Below are positions 34,657 through 49,261 of a stretch of DNA of 64,000 bases, in pieces. Source of the stretch: Desarmillaria ectypa (lineage: Eukaryota > Basidiomycota > Agaricomycetes > Agaricales > Physalacriaceae). The notes beneath the pieces were generated by a model. That model was not told where the DNA came from and made no database searches. It worked only from the letters and a program-made list of their open reading frames with translations. The stretch is from contig JAUDYN010000006.1 in the NCBI GenBank assembly GCA_030407005.1, positions 1,550,001-1,614,000 of the forward strand, given 5' to 3'. The position numbers were made by a program, and so were the translations under genes. Numbering within the stretch: position 1 is the first letter of the stretch; every line of letters starts with the position of its first letter.

Positions 34657-36977
34657 ATGCCGAAACTCAACTATACTCCCGTCGACGAAATCGACAAGGT
34701 AAAAGGTTTTCCCGCTGCTGTCATGATCATTGTCGCTGACCATGCTACTTAGATCCACGCAGATTTATCAAATGCCTTCAAGTCAGGAAGGGTCCAGCCA
34801 ATAGCATACCGAAAATACGTCCTACTCCAGCTCGGATACCTCTTGAAGGACAACGTCGCCAAGTTTGAGGATGCACTGATGGCAGACATAGGCAAGCCAA
34901 AGATTGAGGTTACATTGTGCGCCCTCGTACATGGTTCAAACGTTGAACGTCACTGACCCTCCAACTAGTACTGAAATTGGACCCTCGATATCTGAAATCG
35001 TGGATACGTACTCAAACGTCGAGAAATGGGCCAAGCCAGAGAGACCCGGATTCTCTATGAACTACACGCCCATGCGACGCATCATCTACAAGCAGGGAAA
35101 GGGCGTTGTGCTCATTATCAGTCCTTTCAACTACCCTATCAACATGTCTTTTGGGCCTATCGTATGCCTCTTCCTTGTTTACCGTACAACCCATTCATAG
35201 TGATATACCTAGGCATCTGCAATTGCTGCCGGCAATACCGTCGTGTTCAAACCCTCCGAGCAGACCCCGGCTACGTCTTCTTTGTTTGAAGAGCTATTCC
35301 CCAAATACGTCGATCCCTCTGTCATCCGTGTCGTCAACGGCGGGATTGCAGAGACAACCAAAGTACATATCTACAGTTGCGTACTGTTTTCGGCCTAACA
35401 AGTAATTTCATAGCTCTTGGAACATCCATGGGGACATAGTACGTCTATGCTTTCAGTCGGGGACGATCCGTACTGACGACAGTTCCAGTATTGTTCACCG
35501 GAAGTGGACGTGTTGGACGTATAATTGCTTCTGCTGCAGGAAAAACCCTGACTCCCGTTACCCTTGAGGTGTGTCTGGCGAGCAAAAGTCTTAACCGTCT
35601 TTTGATGATGCATTTCCAACAGCTTGGTGGCAAATCGCCCGTGTTTGTCGACCCAAAATGCGACCTTCCAACGGCAGCGCGTCGTATATTCTGGGGCAAG
35701 ATTGTGAATGCCGGCCAGAGCTGCGTCGCGCCCGACTACATCCTGGTTCCAAAGGACTTCCAAGACAAATTTATCGAAGCACTTAAAGTTATGTGCGTGT
35801 CACTCACTTGCTAAGTGAACCTTGCACAAGCTGACTTTACTCGACCAGCAACGATTCATTTTATCCTACTCCCGAGGCCGAAGCAAACTCTGTCGGCAGG
35901 CTCGTCTCGCAACAAGCATACAACCGGCTCTTCAACTTGTTAAAGTCGACGAAAGGAACCATTGCCTTCGGCGGTAAAGTCGATGAAGCTGCAAAGTATA
36001 TTCAGCCAACTGTTGTGAGGGATGTTTCATTCGACGATCCTCTTATGTCTGAGTAAGTGCCTTGTACCGCCTCTTCTTTGCATCTTCACTGATACTTTGC
36101 GCAGAGAATTGTTCGGCCCTATTCTGCCGATCGTACCCGTTGACAATATTGATGAGGCTATCAAGTTTGTCAACGCCCAGTAGGTATCGTAGATGCCCTT
36201 TACCGCTTGTATTCTCACTGTTACGTCTAGTGACCATCCCTTGGCTCTCTACGTGTTCAGTCAGGATAGCGAAGTCAAGACGAAGAGTTGGGGAATCCTT
36301 CCTCTATACTGATTGTTTATTGACTAGTCGTCTAGTTATTAACAGCACTCAAAGTGGAGCCATTTGTATGAATGAAACAATGACTCATGTTGCAGGTTCA
36401 TACCGTTTTTCTTACATCTTCTCGTTGATTGATTATCGGTTTATTTCCAGCGGAGGGCCTACCTTTTGGCGGAGTTGGTCCTAGTGGCAGTATGTGCCTT
36501 CGCATTGTTATCACGTTTATGCTCTAACCATTCTTGCCCTCAGGTGGACATCACAACGGCAAGGTAAGAAATTTTTTTGCTTATGCATCAAGCGTCCTCA
36601 GACCTTGTCGTGCACTAGTTTGGCTTTGACACATTCACACACACGCGTGCGTCGCTGGACCCTCCTGGATGGTACGGTTCTCACTTCGTTTGGAGACCAT
36701 CACTTGTCTGATCTCTTTCCTAGGCTCGATAAGATTATATCGTCTCGCTATCCTCCTTACACCGTATGTCCTTCGCTGCTGATCTGTTCACGGCTAATAC
36801 TCAACACTCCAACAGGACAAGAAGCTGAAGGCTATAAGCTGGCTGTTCCCTAAGTTACCCGCACGACCAGCAGGACCGCCAGCACCGACAGAAGGCCGAT
36901 CCTTTACAAAATGGTTCCTGTTTGCTTTAGCTACTGTTTTTGCGGGATTGCTAACTAAGAGGAAGATTTTGGCCTGA
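34657..36977 (+). CDS. Fatty aldehyde dehydrogenase (ALDH3-like), C-terminal membrane anchor
   Basis: NAD(P)-dependent oxidation of long-chain aldehydes to acids at the ER or peroxisome membrane. ATG 34657 ([13 protein letters not shown]) fits the family N-terminus. Ordered motifs, several formed by splicing: [60 protein letters not shown], the general-base [12 protein letters not shown], the nucleophile segment [38 protein letters not shown] and [20 protein letters not shown]. After a Pro-rich linker the protein ends with a hydrophobic helix ([14 protein letters not shown]) and basic TKRKILA, a tail-anchor arrangement known for FALDH. TGA is 36975-36977. Roughly a dozen short introns, no defects seen. 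Confidence 0.92.
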
Positions 36978-37350
36978 ATGCTGTAGGATCAGTTGTACGG
37001 AAATAACATAACCGTATGTACTTGGATCATAATTTATGGTTTATGGATGCCTATACCAGTAATGACTCCGACATTTTTGGTGGTCTGCGGTGGTCTGACT
37101 GAGAGCTTACGACTTTCCGAGTCGGTCGGTATTCTAGAGGTATATATTTCTGGACCGCGCTGGGCCAATGGGCTAGTACGTTTACTTTCGAATGCAATTT
37201 TAATGGACGTTTAGTTCGATGAATACAATACAATTAAACAATCATGATCTATACACGTCATGATTTTCCGTTCCATTCCATCATGCACATTATGCAAAGG
37301 CGCTGTCCAGTACTTCTCCGAAGCGCCTATCCGATTCGCATCACCCTCTC
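36978..37350. other. Convergent 3' spacer
   Basis: Lies between the ends of two converging genes. It contains TTTCCGAGTCGGT at 37114-37126, a match to the palindrome-like motif repeated in the OYE spacer. No gene seen. Confidence 0.4.
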
Positions 37351-37928
37351 TCATGCAACCCGCACTGTCGGCGTCATTGGAACCGCAAGGCCAGTCGTGC
37401 GCACCTCGGTTCTCCCCCTCCAACTAAACTCCTCCGCAACTTTACTGCCCTTCCTCCGATTTGACCGTTCCGATTTCTGTCTCCCTGGCTGCCTGCGAGT
37501 ATTTGGCTTCCCCCCGTTCTTCTTCTCATGACTGTGACGCGGTGGCTTCCAACCTAGCCCCTTGACAATTTCCGGAAAACGGTCATGAAGCATGGTTTTT
37601 GCGTCACATGGAATGTCTGCGAGATAAGAGTGATGTCCGATGTTTAGGAGCTCGGTGATGTTGTATATCGGCAGACGGGAGGTTGAGTCTGAAAGCCATT
37701 TCGTAAGATGGCTATGTGATAAAGCAGAAAGTTGTATTACTCACGTAGACTATTGGCTGACTCTGGAGTAGTAGCACGCGAGGTGGAAGAGCTCCTGCTT
37801 GAAGCGCGTTTGTGGATGGGGACGTACAGACCAGACGACGACGCCATGGATGAGGATGAGAATGAAGACTCTGATGAAGGGGTCGAGGCTCGCGATGAGG
37901 GGATATCAAGGCGAGTCATGGGCGACAT
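37351..37928 (-). CDS. Small Ser-rich hypothetical protein, two exons
   Basis: ATG 37928 starts MSPMTRLDIPSSRASTPSSE, followed by a Ser tract and GLYVPIHKRASSRSSSTSRA. After an intron (gtgagt...ttcag, ~37747-37686) it continues in frame as LPIYNITELLNIGHHSYLAD, TMLHDRFPEIVKGLGWKPP, then a very basic tail and a final RTTGLAVPMTPTVRVA with stop 37351-37353. The Leu/Ile-rich middle looks like a short helical motif between disordered ends. I do not recognise a named family. Confidence 0.6.
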
Positions 37929-38460
37929 TATATATAGTGAGAGAACAAAGGCTGATGGTCGATGCACTGTAGGGGGGAAACCGGCGGGCGGATAACAAAA
38001 GAAACGAAAACAACAAGTCAATTTATAATATTGCTGTATCGCCCCCACCGTACACGCTTACGCCGCAGTTCTGCGTCATCAGCGCCTAGATCATTTCCGA
38101 GACACGACGCGTCTTTTCGCAATCTTTCGTGATATTTCCAGAAGGTTCCTCGATTTTGTGTCAATTTTTCCTTTTCAGGATGTCTTTGGGTTGGGAATGA
38201 CGCAACATACGACGTTCCACGACACGGACACGTACTAATCCGACTCGGTAAGCCATATGACGAAATTAGACAATGACGACATTGATTGGTGAATGGGGTG
38301 AATAAACAGTCAGTGAAATTGATGAGTGGTGGTGATGCATGCAAAATATATATATATATATCATTACAGATGGAATACAGTAAAGCTGCAGACCCGGAGC
38401 GGAATCAAGAGCTCTCACGACAGCTTCTGTCTTTTGGTGAACCCTTCCTTTTGGGCTAGA
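37929..38460. other. Intergenic with a short TA repeat
   Basis: 5' flank of the small Ser-rich gene and 3' flank of the Mam33 gene. A (TA)n microsatellite of about 18 bp lies at 38345-38362. The minus-strand ORF 38344-38018 has no motif. Confidence 0.5.
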
Positions 38461-39591
38461 TTATGCGTCAACAAAGCTCTTCACAGCTTTCAACCAGTGC
38501 GTGTATTCCTATTGTTTTATAAAGTTAACACATTGCCGAAGATGAGAAAAATGACAACATGCCTCCTGCTCCTTGTGTTCAGCATATTCAGGTATGAACG
38601 CCGCAAGGTTCTCATCAATACCGCGCTCTTGCAGATACCGTTCAAATTCTTCCTGAAGAGCAATATCAAGGTTATCAAACTACAGAGAACGTTAACAAAT
38701 AGCTTTGTGTAACAACAATCAACCACAAACCTGAGGTCCCAAGTACAGTCCTCGACGCTTCCAGTCGGCTTCGGCGCTAAGGCTTGTACCGACGTTAGCA
38801 TCCTCGTAGAAAGCAGCGTTGTCAACAACGAATTGGCCGTCCTGGCAAACAATGTCTAGGGCCAAAGCACCATGATTAGGTCCCTGGGAAGAATTAGTTA
38901 AATTTTAAACAGAGTTTGTACTGGCCCTCACCTTGGCAATGGTCAGGGCCACATGCATAGGATACGAAACAATGGTTTCTGAATCTTCATTCTCCTCCGC
39001 CTCTTCATCAAGTTCCTCTTCCTCATAGGATTCTTCCGGATTCCTGAGATCGGAGATGGCAAAGGTCAAACGAATCCTGCATGTGAAAAGACAAACATTA
39101 GAATATACAAAGCCCACTAACAAAGAGAATTGTGTACTCTTCATTGCCAAATTTTCGTGAAAGGACGACTTCCTCGCTAGATTTGCGGTCCTCGATCTAA
39201 TGAAATTTGATGTTCATTCGGCAAGTATAAAATAAGAATGCAATGAGCACACACGGTCCAGACACCAGCCTTCTTGAACTTAGCCAAGAATTCTGGAACC
39301 TCATTGGAGGCAGAGTCTTCCAGCTCGTAGCTCAGCTCTTCCTCGAGCTTCGTTGATAAAGCAACATCAGCTATAACACCAAGCGTCAACAGTCTATATA
39401 ATCCAGCAAAAAAAGGATCACGTACTAGTTCCCTGTCCCCAAGCCCGTGCAGAGACAGAAAAAGTTCGCGACGACAATACCTGCCTGGCAGGGAGAGCAA
39501 AGCGTGTACGAGAAACGCACGATACAGATCGTGCAGAAATGACACGAGAAGAGGAAAGGGAAAGCTGACGAAGGGAACGAATGGCAGACAT
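38461..39591 (-). CDS. MAM33: Mitochondrial matrix p32-family protein (Mam33-like)
   Basis: Acidic matrix protein of the p32/gC1qR family, which forms doughnut-shaped trimers and supports mitochondrial translation and oxidative phosphorylation. ATG 39591 (MSAIRSLRQLSLSSSRVISA) opens a Ser/Arg-rich presequence typical of matrix import. Then come LSTKLEEELSYELEDSASNE, VPEFLAKFKKAGVWTVED, VVLSRKFGNEEYTIRLTFAI, the acidic loop SYEEEELDEEAEENED, YPMHVALTIAKGPNHGALAL, LYLGPQFDNLDIALQEEFER and YLQERGIDENLAAFIPEYAE. After a last intron it ends EYTHWLKAVKSFVDA, TAA 38461-38463. All exons are in frame. Confidence 0.9.
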
Positions 39592-40055
39592 CGTACAAGG
39601 TGAATCCAGAAATTGGAAACGAAAATTTCGGAGATTCGTGTGTCTCGCGGAAGGCTTTGCCAAATACACGTGATTGGGCCTTCTCCGTTTTTAACTTTTT
39701 CTCCATGTCGACGTTCTCACCCACAAAACTGGACGTTCTGGAAATCAAACCGGCGGAAAAAAAACACAACTGAAAGGCTGCGGTAATCAATATTGGTCTT
39801 TTCGGATCGATGCGCAACCAGCTCACCTGCAGCACTGACCTGTTATTGAGCCTCTTTGCCCTGATCAAATACTCACCTCTCCAGGGAACATGCTCCAAAG
39901 GTTCTGGAACAAAAAAAACCATAGAATCCCAGTCTCACTTATAAATCATTGAAATAATACCTGAAGTCAAACTGGCGTGGAGATAACGTAGTTTTGCCAA
40001 ACAGCGCTGAACCTGACTGAACCCGCCCCTCCCGCTGCCTAATAGTTGGATCAAC
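39592..40055. other. Intergenic, upstream of Mam33
   Basis: Mam33 promoter side. The minus-strand ORF 39922-39425 is largely a frame shadow. No other gene seen. Confidence 0.4.
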
Positions 40056-41006
40056 ATGCTTTTAAACGACGGGGACCGGTTCTATTTAATGCTATCAATA
40101 ACGACCACGCGATTGCCCCACCAATTTCTTATCACCGCGCGTTGGTATTCCGATGCTCATAATCTGACGGTCGGTACACTTCAAACAGAGCGTCTAGCAT
40201 GGCGTAGCCCAAGTGGAAGACGTACGGTCAAATTCCAATGTGGAAAACCTCGCGATGTTCAAGGTTTGCCAATGGGCAAGTTGATTTGCGCTACAAGACC
40301 CAGTACTTTGGTTGGCCACTGCCGATACTCAGCTCTTACCATCCTCTTCAATGTCCCCGTCCCTTTCTTTGACAAGAAGCAGAAGCACAAGACGTGATAC
40401 AGAGTTGCGTCTGAGCACGTTATAGTCTCCTTTGTTTGCGTGGGCGGTCGTCCGTGGGTTCACAAAAATCTATCTTGATTGCTTATCATCGATATGTCCA
40501 ACTAGAGCTCGAGAAACAAGGTCTCCATATTGGCATTGTATTCTTAGTCTACAGTACGTTCTCTCTCACCACAATACCGCCATGCTGCTCTAACGGATCT
40601 TCTCACCAGTTCCGTACCCCGACGCGACGTGAACTGCTTCTTACCGGTCTAGCGGCTAGAGATTCCATCCTCTTAGACGACTCGTCGGGCGGACACCTCG
40701 TCCTCCAACTATTTTCTCATTGCCATCACCCTTTACACCTTTGCTCGCTCTCTCTGAGTGTAAAATTCGGTGGTGCCTATCTCTGTCCCTCAGAGGGGTG
40801 CCAATCTCCGCATCGACACTCTCAATACTCTCGACGTAGACCCCTACATGAAGTATCCAACTTGGGAAGATCTCATCCTTGAAGGTGTTTTCAAGGGGAG
40901 GAAACGGAGTACATCGAACCTGGTGGATAACATATTTGCATCAGCAGGAAATTCGTGCCTGTGGGAATTGACAGTGGCCGTCCACGACCAGCAATCTGAA
41001 AGCTAA
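40056..41006 (+). CDS. Unrecognised protein-like frames, possibly a relic
   Basis: Two plus-strand frames look partly coding: 40056-40397 (113 codons from ATG) and 40770-41006, which reads VPQRGANLRIDTLNTLDVDP and KYPTWEDLILEGVFKGRKR before TAA. Between them a frame 40436-40882 overlaps without clear splice junctions. No catalytic or binding motif is recognised. It could be a short multi-exon gene or a decayed fragment. Confidence 0.25.
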
Positions 41007-41835
41007 GTACTGTAGGCTGTTGATACTGAAAGATGTTGTCCATACACACGGACCCGTTGATTGACTTTCGTTCTGTGAGACCCTGGCGCAGAATTTAGGC
41101 GAACTGGCGCTTAGAGTCGTCTATTGGCCTGGTGTAGTTTTGGATACCGGCGGCTTGGCGTGATAGATGCCCGTCAACAATTTAATGGCTGTTTGGTGTA
41201 TTTTGGTATACAATGGTAGATATTACGTTACCTTGCAATGTATTCTACTCGTGCCACTTCCTGCTCCTCCAGAAGCGAAGAGTTACCTCCAACTTGAGAA
41301 CGCAACATTTGTATGATATTAACCTATAATGAGTACTTTAATTTTGATGTGGGGAGGAACACAACCTAATTTTGTGTCGACCACACGCGAGTCCTCGACC
41401 TGCTTACGATACCATGTTCAATGAGTATTATATCGTTCTCAACTCGTAAATACGTGGAACACCTGCCGGGAATTTATCAGACATCAGTACATATATCGTA
41501 CAACTATACAACAATGGATCAAGAAGCACTCAATGGTACATAACCAAGTAAACCATGTGTCCCAAAAAAAAATACACTATCTCGGAGAAGGTATGAGGGG
41601 CACCCCCGTCAATACAGGCCTTTTGACCAACAACAGGGTCAGACCGTGTCGAAACGACACAGGGCCTTGTCTAAGGTCAAAGGACCAGCAAGGTTGGTTG
41701 GCTGCATTATTTGGTGTGATTAAATGACAATTTAGTTCGTTCGGGATAGACAGCAAAACAAATGACGACGAGAGAAGACAAGAAATAGGGTGGTAGATAT
41801 AACACGGACGGGGATGTGGTGGTGGCAGGAGCCCA
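41007..41835. other. Intergenic, no gene seen
   Basis: 3' flank of the Zn2Cys6 gene on the right. Only short, motif-free frames. Confidence 0.45.
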
Positions 41836-43014
41836 TCAGTTCGCTGGAAGCGAGTCGCTATCCTCTTTATCTGCGTCGACGTCCTCGCTTCCGGGATCCT
41901 TATCCGACGTCTTGGTTTTCTTTGACTTGCCAGGGGTTCCATTGCTAGTCCGTCCTCGTTTACGCGACAGTGGATCTGCACCATCAGAGGCAGCAATGAC
42001 AACGCCGTTGTTTGTCGCCGTAGATTCGGCGGGTTTGTCGGACCCATTTGGTACCTCAACAGGCTGCCCAGACATAGGAGGAGCCGGGACAAATGTGGCG
42101 CCTGGAGGAGGCGCGTAACCGTATGGCGGCGGATAGCCTCCCATGAAGTACTGCACCACCGGTGGTTGTTGGCCTTCTTGCCCTTCCGGCATCTGTGCGA
42201 CAAAGTGGCCTGGTGGATAGTATAGGGGATAGTAGCCTGCACCAGCCTCTGGAGGTGCCGCGAACTGCGCTACAGCATGAATAGCAGCAGCAGTAGTCGA
42301 CGCATTGGCAGGGGGGGAGCCATTGGAACCAGCAGCCTGCCACTCGCCATTTTCAGGTGGAGCTGATTGGGAGAAGTCTAGATCAACATGAGAAATGAAT
42401 GAGAGATACAAAGAATGCACGTACCTCCGTCACTGAATGTCGGATCTATTCCTTTGTTTTTACGTTTGTATGGCCCGCGTTTGACACCCTTCTTGCGCTC
42501 TTTACGCTGACCGTCGATGCAGCTTTCTTGAATACCGTACTTGAGACAGCGTTCACATGGACGCGCCTCATCGCACCGTTTGCACGCAGTGGCGCAGTTT
42601 GTGCACTGACCGGAGATTAGAGATGAATGATGGTATGGAAGTGAGCATACACACGGCCATCTTGACTTGTTTTCGCTTCGGCTTCATCATTGAAGGCGAA
42701 GGAGTGCCTGGTGGCACAGCGAAGACTGGTGGAAACCGTGAACAACGAAATGATACGACTTGGAAGGAACACATACCTTGCCCCGGTGGTGGTGGATAAG
42801 CGTAGACCATGCCTGGTGGTGCATGGAACATAATGAGTCCTGGCGGCGGTCCGCCCTCAGGATGCCCCTCGACCGGTGGTGGATACGCAAACATCGGTGG
42901 ATAGACACCAGGCGGCGGTGGTGGTGGAAAGGTTCCTCCATTATAATGCTGGAAATGGGGCGGCAAAGGGTAGGTAACAGGCGGGTCTGCCGGCTTTGGT
43001 TGCTCGGTCGTCAT
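41836..43014 (-). CDS. Zn(II)2Cys6 zinc-cluster transcription regulator, Pro-rich
   Basis: Nuclear DNA-binding protein. ATG 43014 (MTTEQPKPADPPVTYPLPPH) leads into ~100 residues rich in Pro, Tyr and Gly. After two introns the zinc cluster reads CTNCATACKRCDEARPCERC, then LKYGIQESCIDG. This fits Cys-x2-Cys-x6-Cys-x5-Cys-x2-Cys-x8-Cys, with one extra Cys inside the x6. It is followed by the basic QRKERKKGVKRGPYKRKNK. The remainder is Pro/Tyr/Gly/Ala-rich, with a C-terminal nuclear-localisation-like stretch (SRKRGRTSNGTPGKSKKTKT) and an acidic end DVDADKEDSDSLPAN, stop 41836-41838. No middle homology domain of classic Gal4 regulators is seen. Target genes cannot be inferred. Confidence 0.85.
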
Positions 43015-45652
43015 GTCGAGCAGGAGACGGCTTCATCGTCGTCAGCGTCGGCGACGGTGCTGGAAGAAGAGAACGAAGACAAGGCTTACTCAAACACGGT
43101 CGATACTCCGACTGAAACTGGCGATAGAATCCGGCGGCGCTCAGACTTGATGGGTCCACTTTCAGGCTGAGATTTGGCGGACGGTGAAAAAAAGAGACAA
43201 GGGCGTTGAGGCTGTGCAGCTGCTGACTGTACACAAAATAAAGGAGCCAAGTCCTGCAAATCCCGCGAAATAGCTGCACTGTCCTGCAGATGGGTGATAG
43301 AGAGGAAAATATGTCGTTGCTGAGCGAATCTACAATGTGCACGTGCTGTCGCAATACTAAACCTTATCCTCAAAACTAAATACGGACCGTGCGCCATTCC
43401 TCGACTCCATCATCCCTGCCCTGCTCTACCCGTCGTCTGCCATCTCGAGGTCTCTGATGTGTTTCAGTGGCTGCGGTAATCTATACTGTCTATCTGGCTC
43501 TGTCTTTCCGTTTTCTCTCCGAAATTTTCTTGCACTCCAGCCCGATCCAGCTTAGCTTGCTCTCTTACTCCGTGATTGTCTCCAGCTTGATCTTTGCTCA
43601 GCCGACCTTGCAATTTAATGACGTTCATCAACGCCCTATCGCTAAGTTCTCTCTGCCGGTGGCATAGAATATGATATCCCGAAATTCCAATGTTTATAGA
43701 CCCCGGTCAAAGTCAAAAAGACAGGGCGCCTCTCGATTTTTGCTTCTGTATTGGGTGGTACCGGCATTGGACCCCCCAGATGTGTATTCTGTAAAGTCTA
43801 GATTTATGGATTCGTGACGCCGTACTTCAATGGGATGAGGCATAGTTACTTCGTTCCCATCTCCTGGGGATCAACGCAAGGCACCTCGAACGCTCGCTAT
43901 ATACCGAGTGCATCTGATGTTGTATGTTCCTACAACTCTACAAGAGTTGCTATTGCGTGGGTATTTGATGAATGATGCACCCAAGTACCATCGCTATGGG
44001 TTCACTTTCACGCCGCCATGTGCCCTCGTATCATGCCTCCACTGCCGCCAGAGGGTCGCATTCCAAATTGTATGCCTTGATAGTTGGCCGCTTTCCCTCA
44101 AGATCGACACCCACGCGCCAAGTCGGTCATGGGCACCCGAGAGCCGGATTTTTCTAGACAAATCTACCTTAGGGACGACGTAAACGGCAATAACTTGAAG
44201 TGATGGACAGACCTCCATCAAGAGAATATGCTTCGGACGGTTCCATCCTCTATACTCGACATCCACCACTTGCTTTCGGGCAGTTGTATCTGTCAATGTC
44301 AAGCGATTTGTCCTTGATTATTTCGTGTACAAACGACTCTGACGCCACCTTTGTTACCCGGACGTAACAGATGCCACGGCCATTTTGGTGCAACCCTTGG
44401 TCTTCACCTTCTCCGGCCTTGAAACGCGTCGGCTAACAGGTGCTTTCACCGCCGACCTTCCCCCTCGACCTTTCGGCTGCCGTACCGTGATGAATTTTGT
44501 TCATGGCGCCCAAAAAATATACGCACTGCTTTTCTGAAAAACTCAAGGCCTTGACTTAGCTTTGGCCTGTAAGAGTATGTACATCATGTACTTGATGCAG
44601 TGCCTCACTAATTAGAGTTTTCTAGCACCCAGTAACTCGTACCGTAAGAGCGTAATACAGTAACTTACTGTTGAGATCTGCAGGGCGGCGGTGGTCAGGT
44701 GTTACCACTATTTTTATTTTTCTCGCATCATGGTGCGAGGACTCCGCGCAGCTGCAGGTATAGGAATAGAAGGTTTCCATTCCTACTATGTCTTAGTACT
44801 TCTCCAGTACATACGCGACGCTAGAAAGTGCGACAATGAACAGAGGATTTTACTGCGATCAGTAAGGCATAGGTGTGCTGCTAATTGGGGAGAACTTGTG
44901 TGGGTTCCTGGATCTCGGAAATTGGAGTCAAAGACAAATTCCGATGCTCAATGAAGGGATGACCTAAGGTACCGAAGGCGCCGAAATGGTGCGCGTGGAT
45001 ATATTTACACCCGCACATCAGCGAAATTTCTTGGGGTTAACCATTATCATGACCGCACCGGTTCAAAACCGAGTCGAACCAGCGAGCTTGTCGTTTGTAA
45101 TCCAAACGTAGTGAAGCAAGCAGGGCATATATGCCGGCATCGGTCAATATCAAGCCACCGCAGATTGAGAAACTAATTGTCGGGCCGTAAATGTTGCGTA
45201 AATGACTGGTATGAGAGCATGAGTAATTTGCCGGAGAAGAGCAGACATTTGCGTGAGCTGTAAAGCCTTTGACATCAGTCTTGATCCAGTAAAGTAAGAG
45301 CGCGACGCGTCATAATCTTCGATGAACACAACGGCTATACCAAGCATGGTGCTGGCAAACATTCTAGATTTGGTCAACACCTCCTTCGTCCAAGTCTGAT
45401 AGTTCCTCGAACCTAAAAATTGAGAAAGGTACCTCTGTCCTTCCATTGAGCATGTGATTCCAGTCCTCGTAGGACTTTCAAAATAATGGTGAAACAGTTT
45501 CAGGCGAACTAACCGACCCTACAACTCACTATCATTCAGTCGAATTAATGAGTACCTGGACGGTAATAGTGCGACGCCATCTAAATATCAATACGAACGT
45601 GAATCGAGACAATACATATACATCTACCGATAAAGCATTTATCCTCCTTTGT
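43015..45652. other. Intergenic, 2.6 kb, no supported gene
   Basis: The left end is the promoter and leader of the zinc-cluster gene, with CT-rich sequence around 43420-43600 when read on the plus strand. Further right are short frames (43908-44183, 44691-44954 plus; 45446-45150 minus) without motifs or linked exons. Confidence 0.4.
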
Positions 45653-47086
<1,434 letters not shown>

Positions 47087-48316
47087 TTCACGCATGACGT
47101 GCTCGAAAGACCCGACTTTCTAAAACTGGAAGAACTTCTCGATCGTCAAGGTGAGTAAGAATTTGCTGAGTGAGCAGAGCCTGCTTCTACGATAGGCCTA
47201 GACACGGAATAATGGTGTACCAATGCCACAAGGCGGTAATTCTTCTGTGGCCGACTGTCTGCGCCTGTGCCCATGGAAAGTTTTTAAAAAAGAAACTAGT
47301 ATTGGATAGATGGAAATTAGCCTTTCAGACAATTTCGGATCATCAATGGATTCGTAGGCATATCGATATCCTGTCAAAGCAGATGGCCAGCTCTTCCCAA
47401 GTCTACATCTAGTGTCCGACCTATAGCTCCGCGACGTTTCAGTTAAGGAATGATACACTGAGCGTTGGAGTCGGAAAAACGGGGCGCTTCATGGTAGTAA
47501 TACTAAGCAAACAGGATAATTTCCAAGTCTTCTCTCGGGACTTGGACTTTGCGATGTCGTTCAAATAGCACTGGAGCATGGATGGTATGACCAAGTGAAG
47601 AGTCAAAACGAGAGAAAAATGTGACGTAATCATGATCTGGTTCTTCTGCCTTGTACTAGCGGAGTCGACCAATAACATCTGTTTCCCTGTTTCCCTACCA
47701 TCGCTTATGCGATACAACTCGATAAATGACCCTGCTTCAAGCTTCGGGCTTAACCTTGGTATAAAGATCAATGAATATTGATCTAATCTTCTTTCGCCCT
47801 CAGAAATAATGCCTCAAGATCGAGTAGAGCGCTGGCTTCTATATACTTACTACTACTTGTCACAATTTCAACAGCTGCGTTTCTTTTCGCAAGTTTTATC
47901 CAAGTGCTATTCCTTCTTTTTTAGCTTCACTACATGCGGATTACCGAGAATCTCATGACGACAATAGTGGTACTGGTCTCGTCAGAATGCATGACCGTAA
48001 ACGAGCTTCTTCTCTACATGTTCACTTGCATCACGCTCTGTATTTGACTGCGTGGGATCTATGCGCAGCCTTATAAGCAACGCGTGAAGTTTTTCCAGTA
48101 CTTCACGTGTTCTTCCGACGTCAGGAATAACCTCTTCTCTACACCAACTTCTAGAGGCACATCAATCTCTGTCCTAACGACCCTTGAGTCCCGGGCTGAG
48201 AGGAGACCTAAAGCAGCTTGATTTATGACGCGACGATTGTTCCTGTGGATGTCTAAGTAGCCCAATTTTTTCGCAGTGACTAACAGCTATTCTCAGTAGT
48301 GGATGGAAGGTGTTCC

Positions 48317-48743
48317 TCCGAGTCGGGATGGAAGCTTTGACAAAACGGAGAAGTTTGGAATCAATTCGAGTTTGCTAATTAACCTAGCGTGTATCAGTAA
48401 GCTTTCTCCCAAATCGCCTCACGGGATTTGACAACATTGTGTGGTGCTCCCCTCAAGAGAAATTCTCCATAACAGTATCTTTCTGTTCCCGACATCCATA
48501 GTACTACTACAGCCCTGAATCATTGAATGGCCTTCACCGGATAGGAAGTGGGCGCGTTTTGAAATCACCTTGAATTAAGATGACTGATCTGGCTGCGATA
48601 TCTAGCCGAGTTTCTAGGCATTACGACTCGGAAGAATCCACATAATTGTCATCGAGGTGTCTAATTGGTTGGTTATCATGACGTAGATGCTTGCTGAGCG
48701 TGAACTCCGAGTCGGAATCGACGCAAGGGTTGAGAACTCGGAG
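48317..48743. repeat. Dispersed CCGAGTCGG palindrome-like motifs
   Basis: Two exact copies (48318-48326, 48707-48715), a reverse-strand near copy (48623-48631) and an adjacent inverted half (48737-48743) within 430 bp. CCGAGTCGG is a near-palindrome centred on one base, the form expected of a site bound by a dimeric regulator. Function is inferred. Confidence 0.4.
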
Positions 48744-49098
48744 CTACGAATAACGCTAATAACGTAATTCTTCCTTCGATCAGCTCAATCTGCCAACGCG
48801 ACGCGATCAGGCATAATACATAATGTTCAGGAACTCCGTAAAATATGTTCTCTTCCCGGCGGTTGGTTATCTGCGAACTTGTGTATTCTTGAACGGGTTC
48901 ACCGTAACGGGGGTGGGTAAGACTTATATTTCAATCCAGTGAAAGGCAAGTCGTCAATTACTCAATTTAATAGCCCATAGGTAATGCGTGAGTTTCTATT
49001 CACTCAAGCCGGGTGGCATGCTGTCTAGGAAGTGGCGCGCGTTCGTATTATGGACCTAATAGAATACACTGTTATCTAAGCTTTGTACAGTCCATCCC

Positions 49099-49106
49099 TA
49101 TATAAA
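49099..49106 (+). promoter_or_regulatory. TATA box of OYE copy B
   Basis: TATATAAA, about 160 bp before ATG 49262. The distance implies a leader of roughly 130 nt or a further upstream exon. Confidence 0.45.
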
Positions 49107-49261
49107 GGGGTATATAGCTCGGCCGGCGGAGTACGACGGAGCTCCTGCTTGCTAATCCAACATGCTGATGGACTGTTACCGAAATATTACCGTAAGCAAT
49201 CTATAAAAGCTGCAGACAAGCCCGATATTTAGTTCATTACCAGCCCTTCGAACTATTTGTT

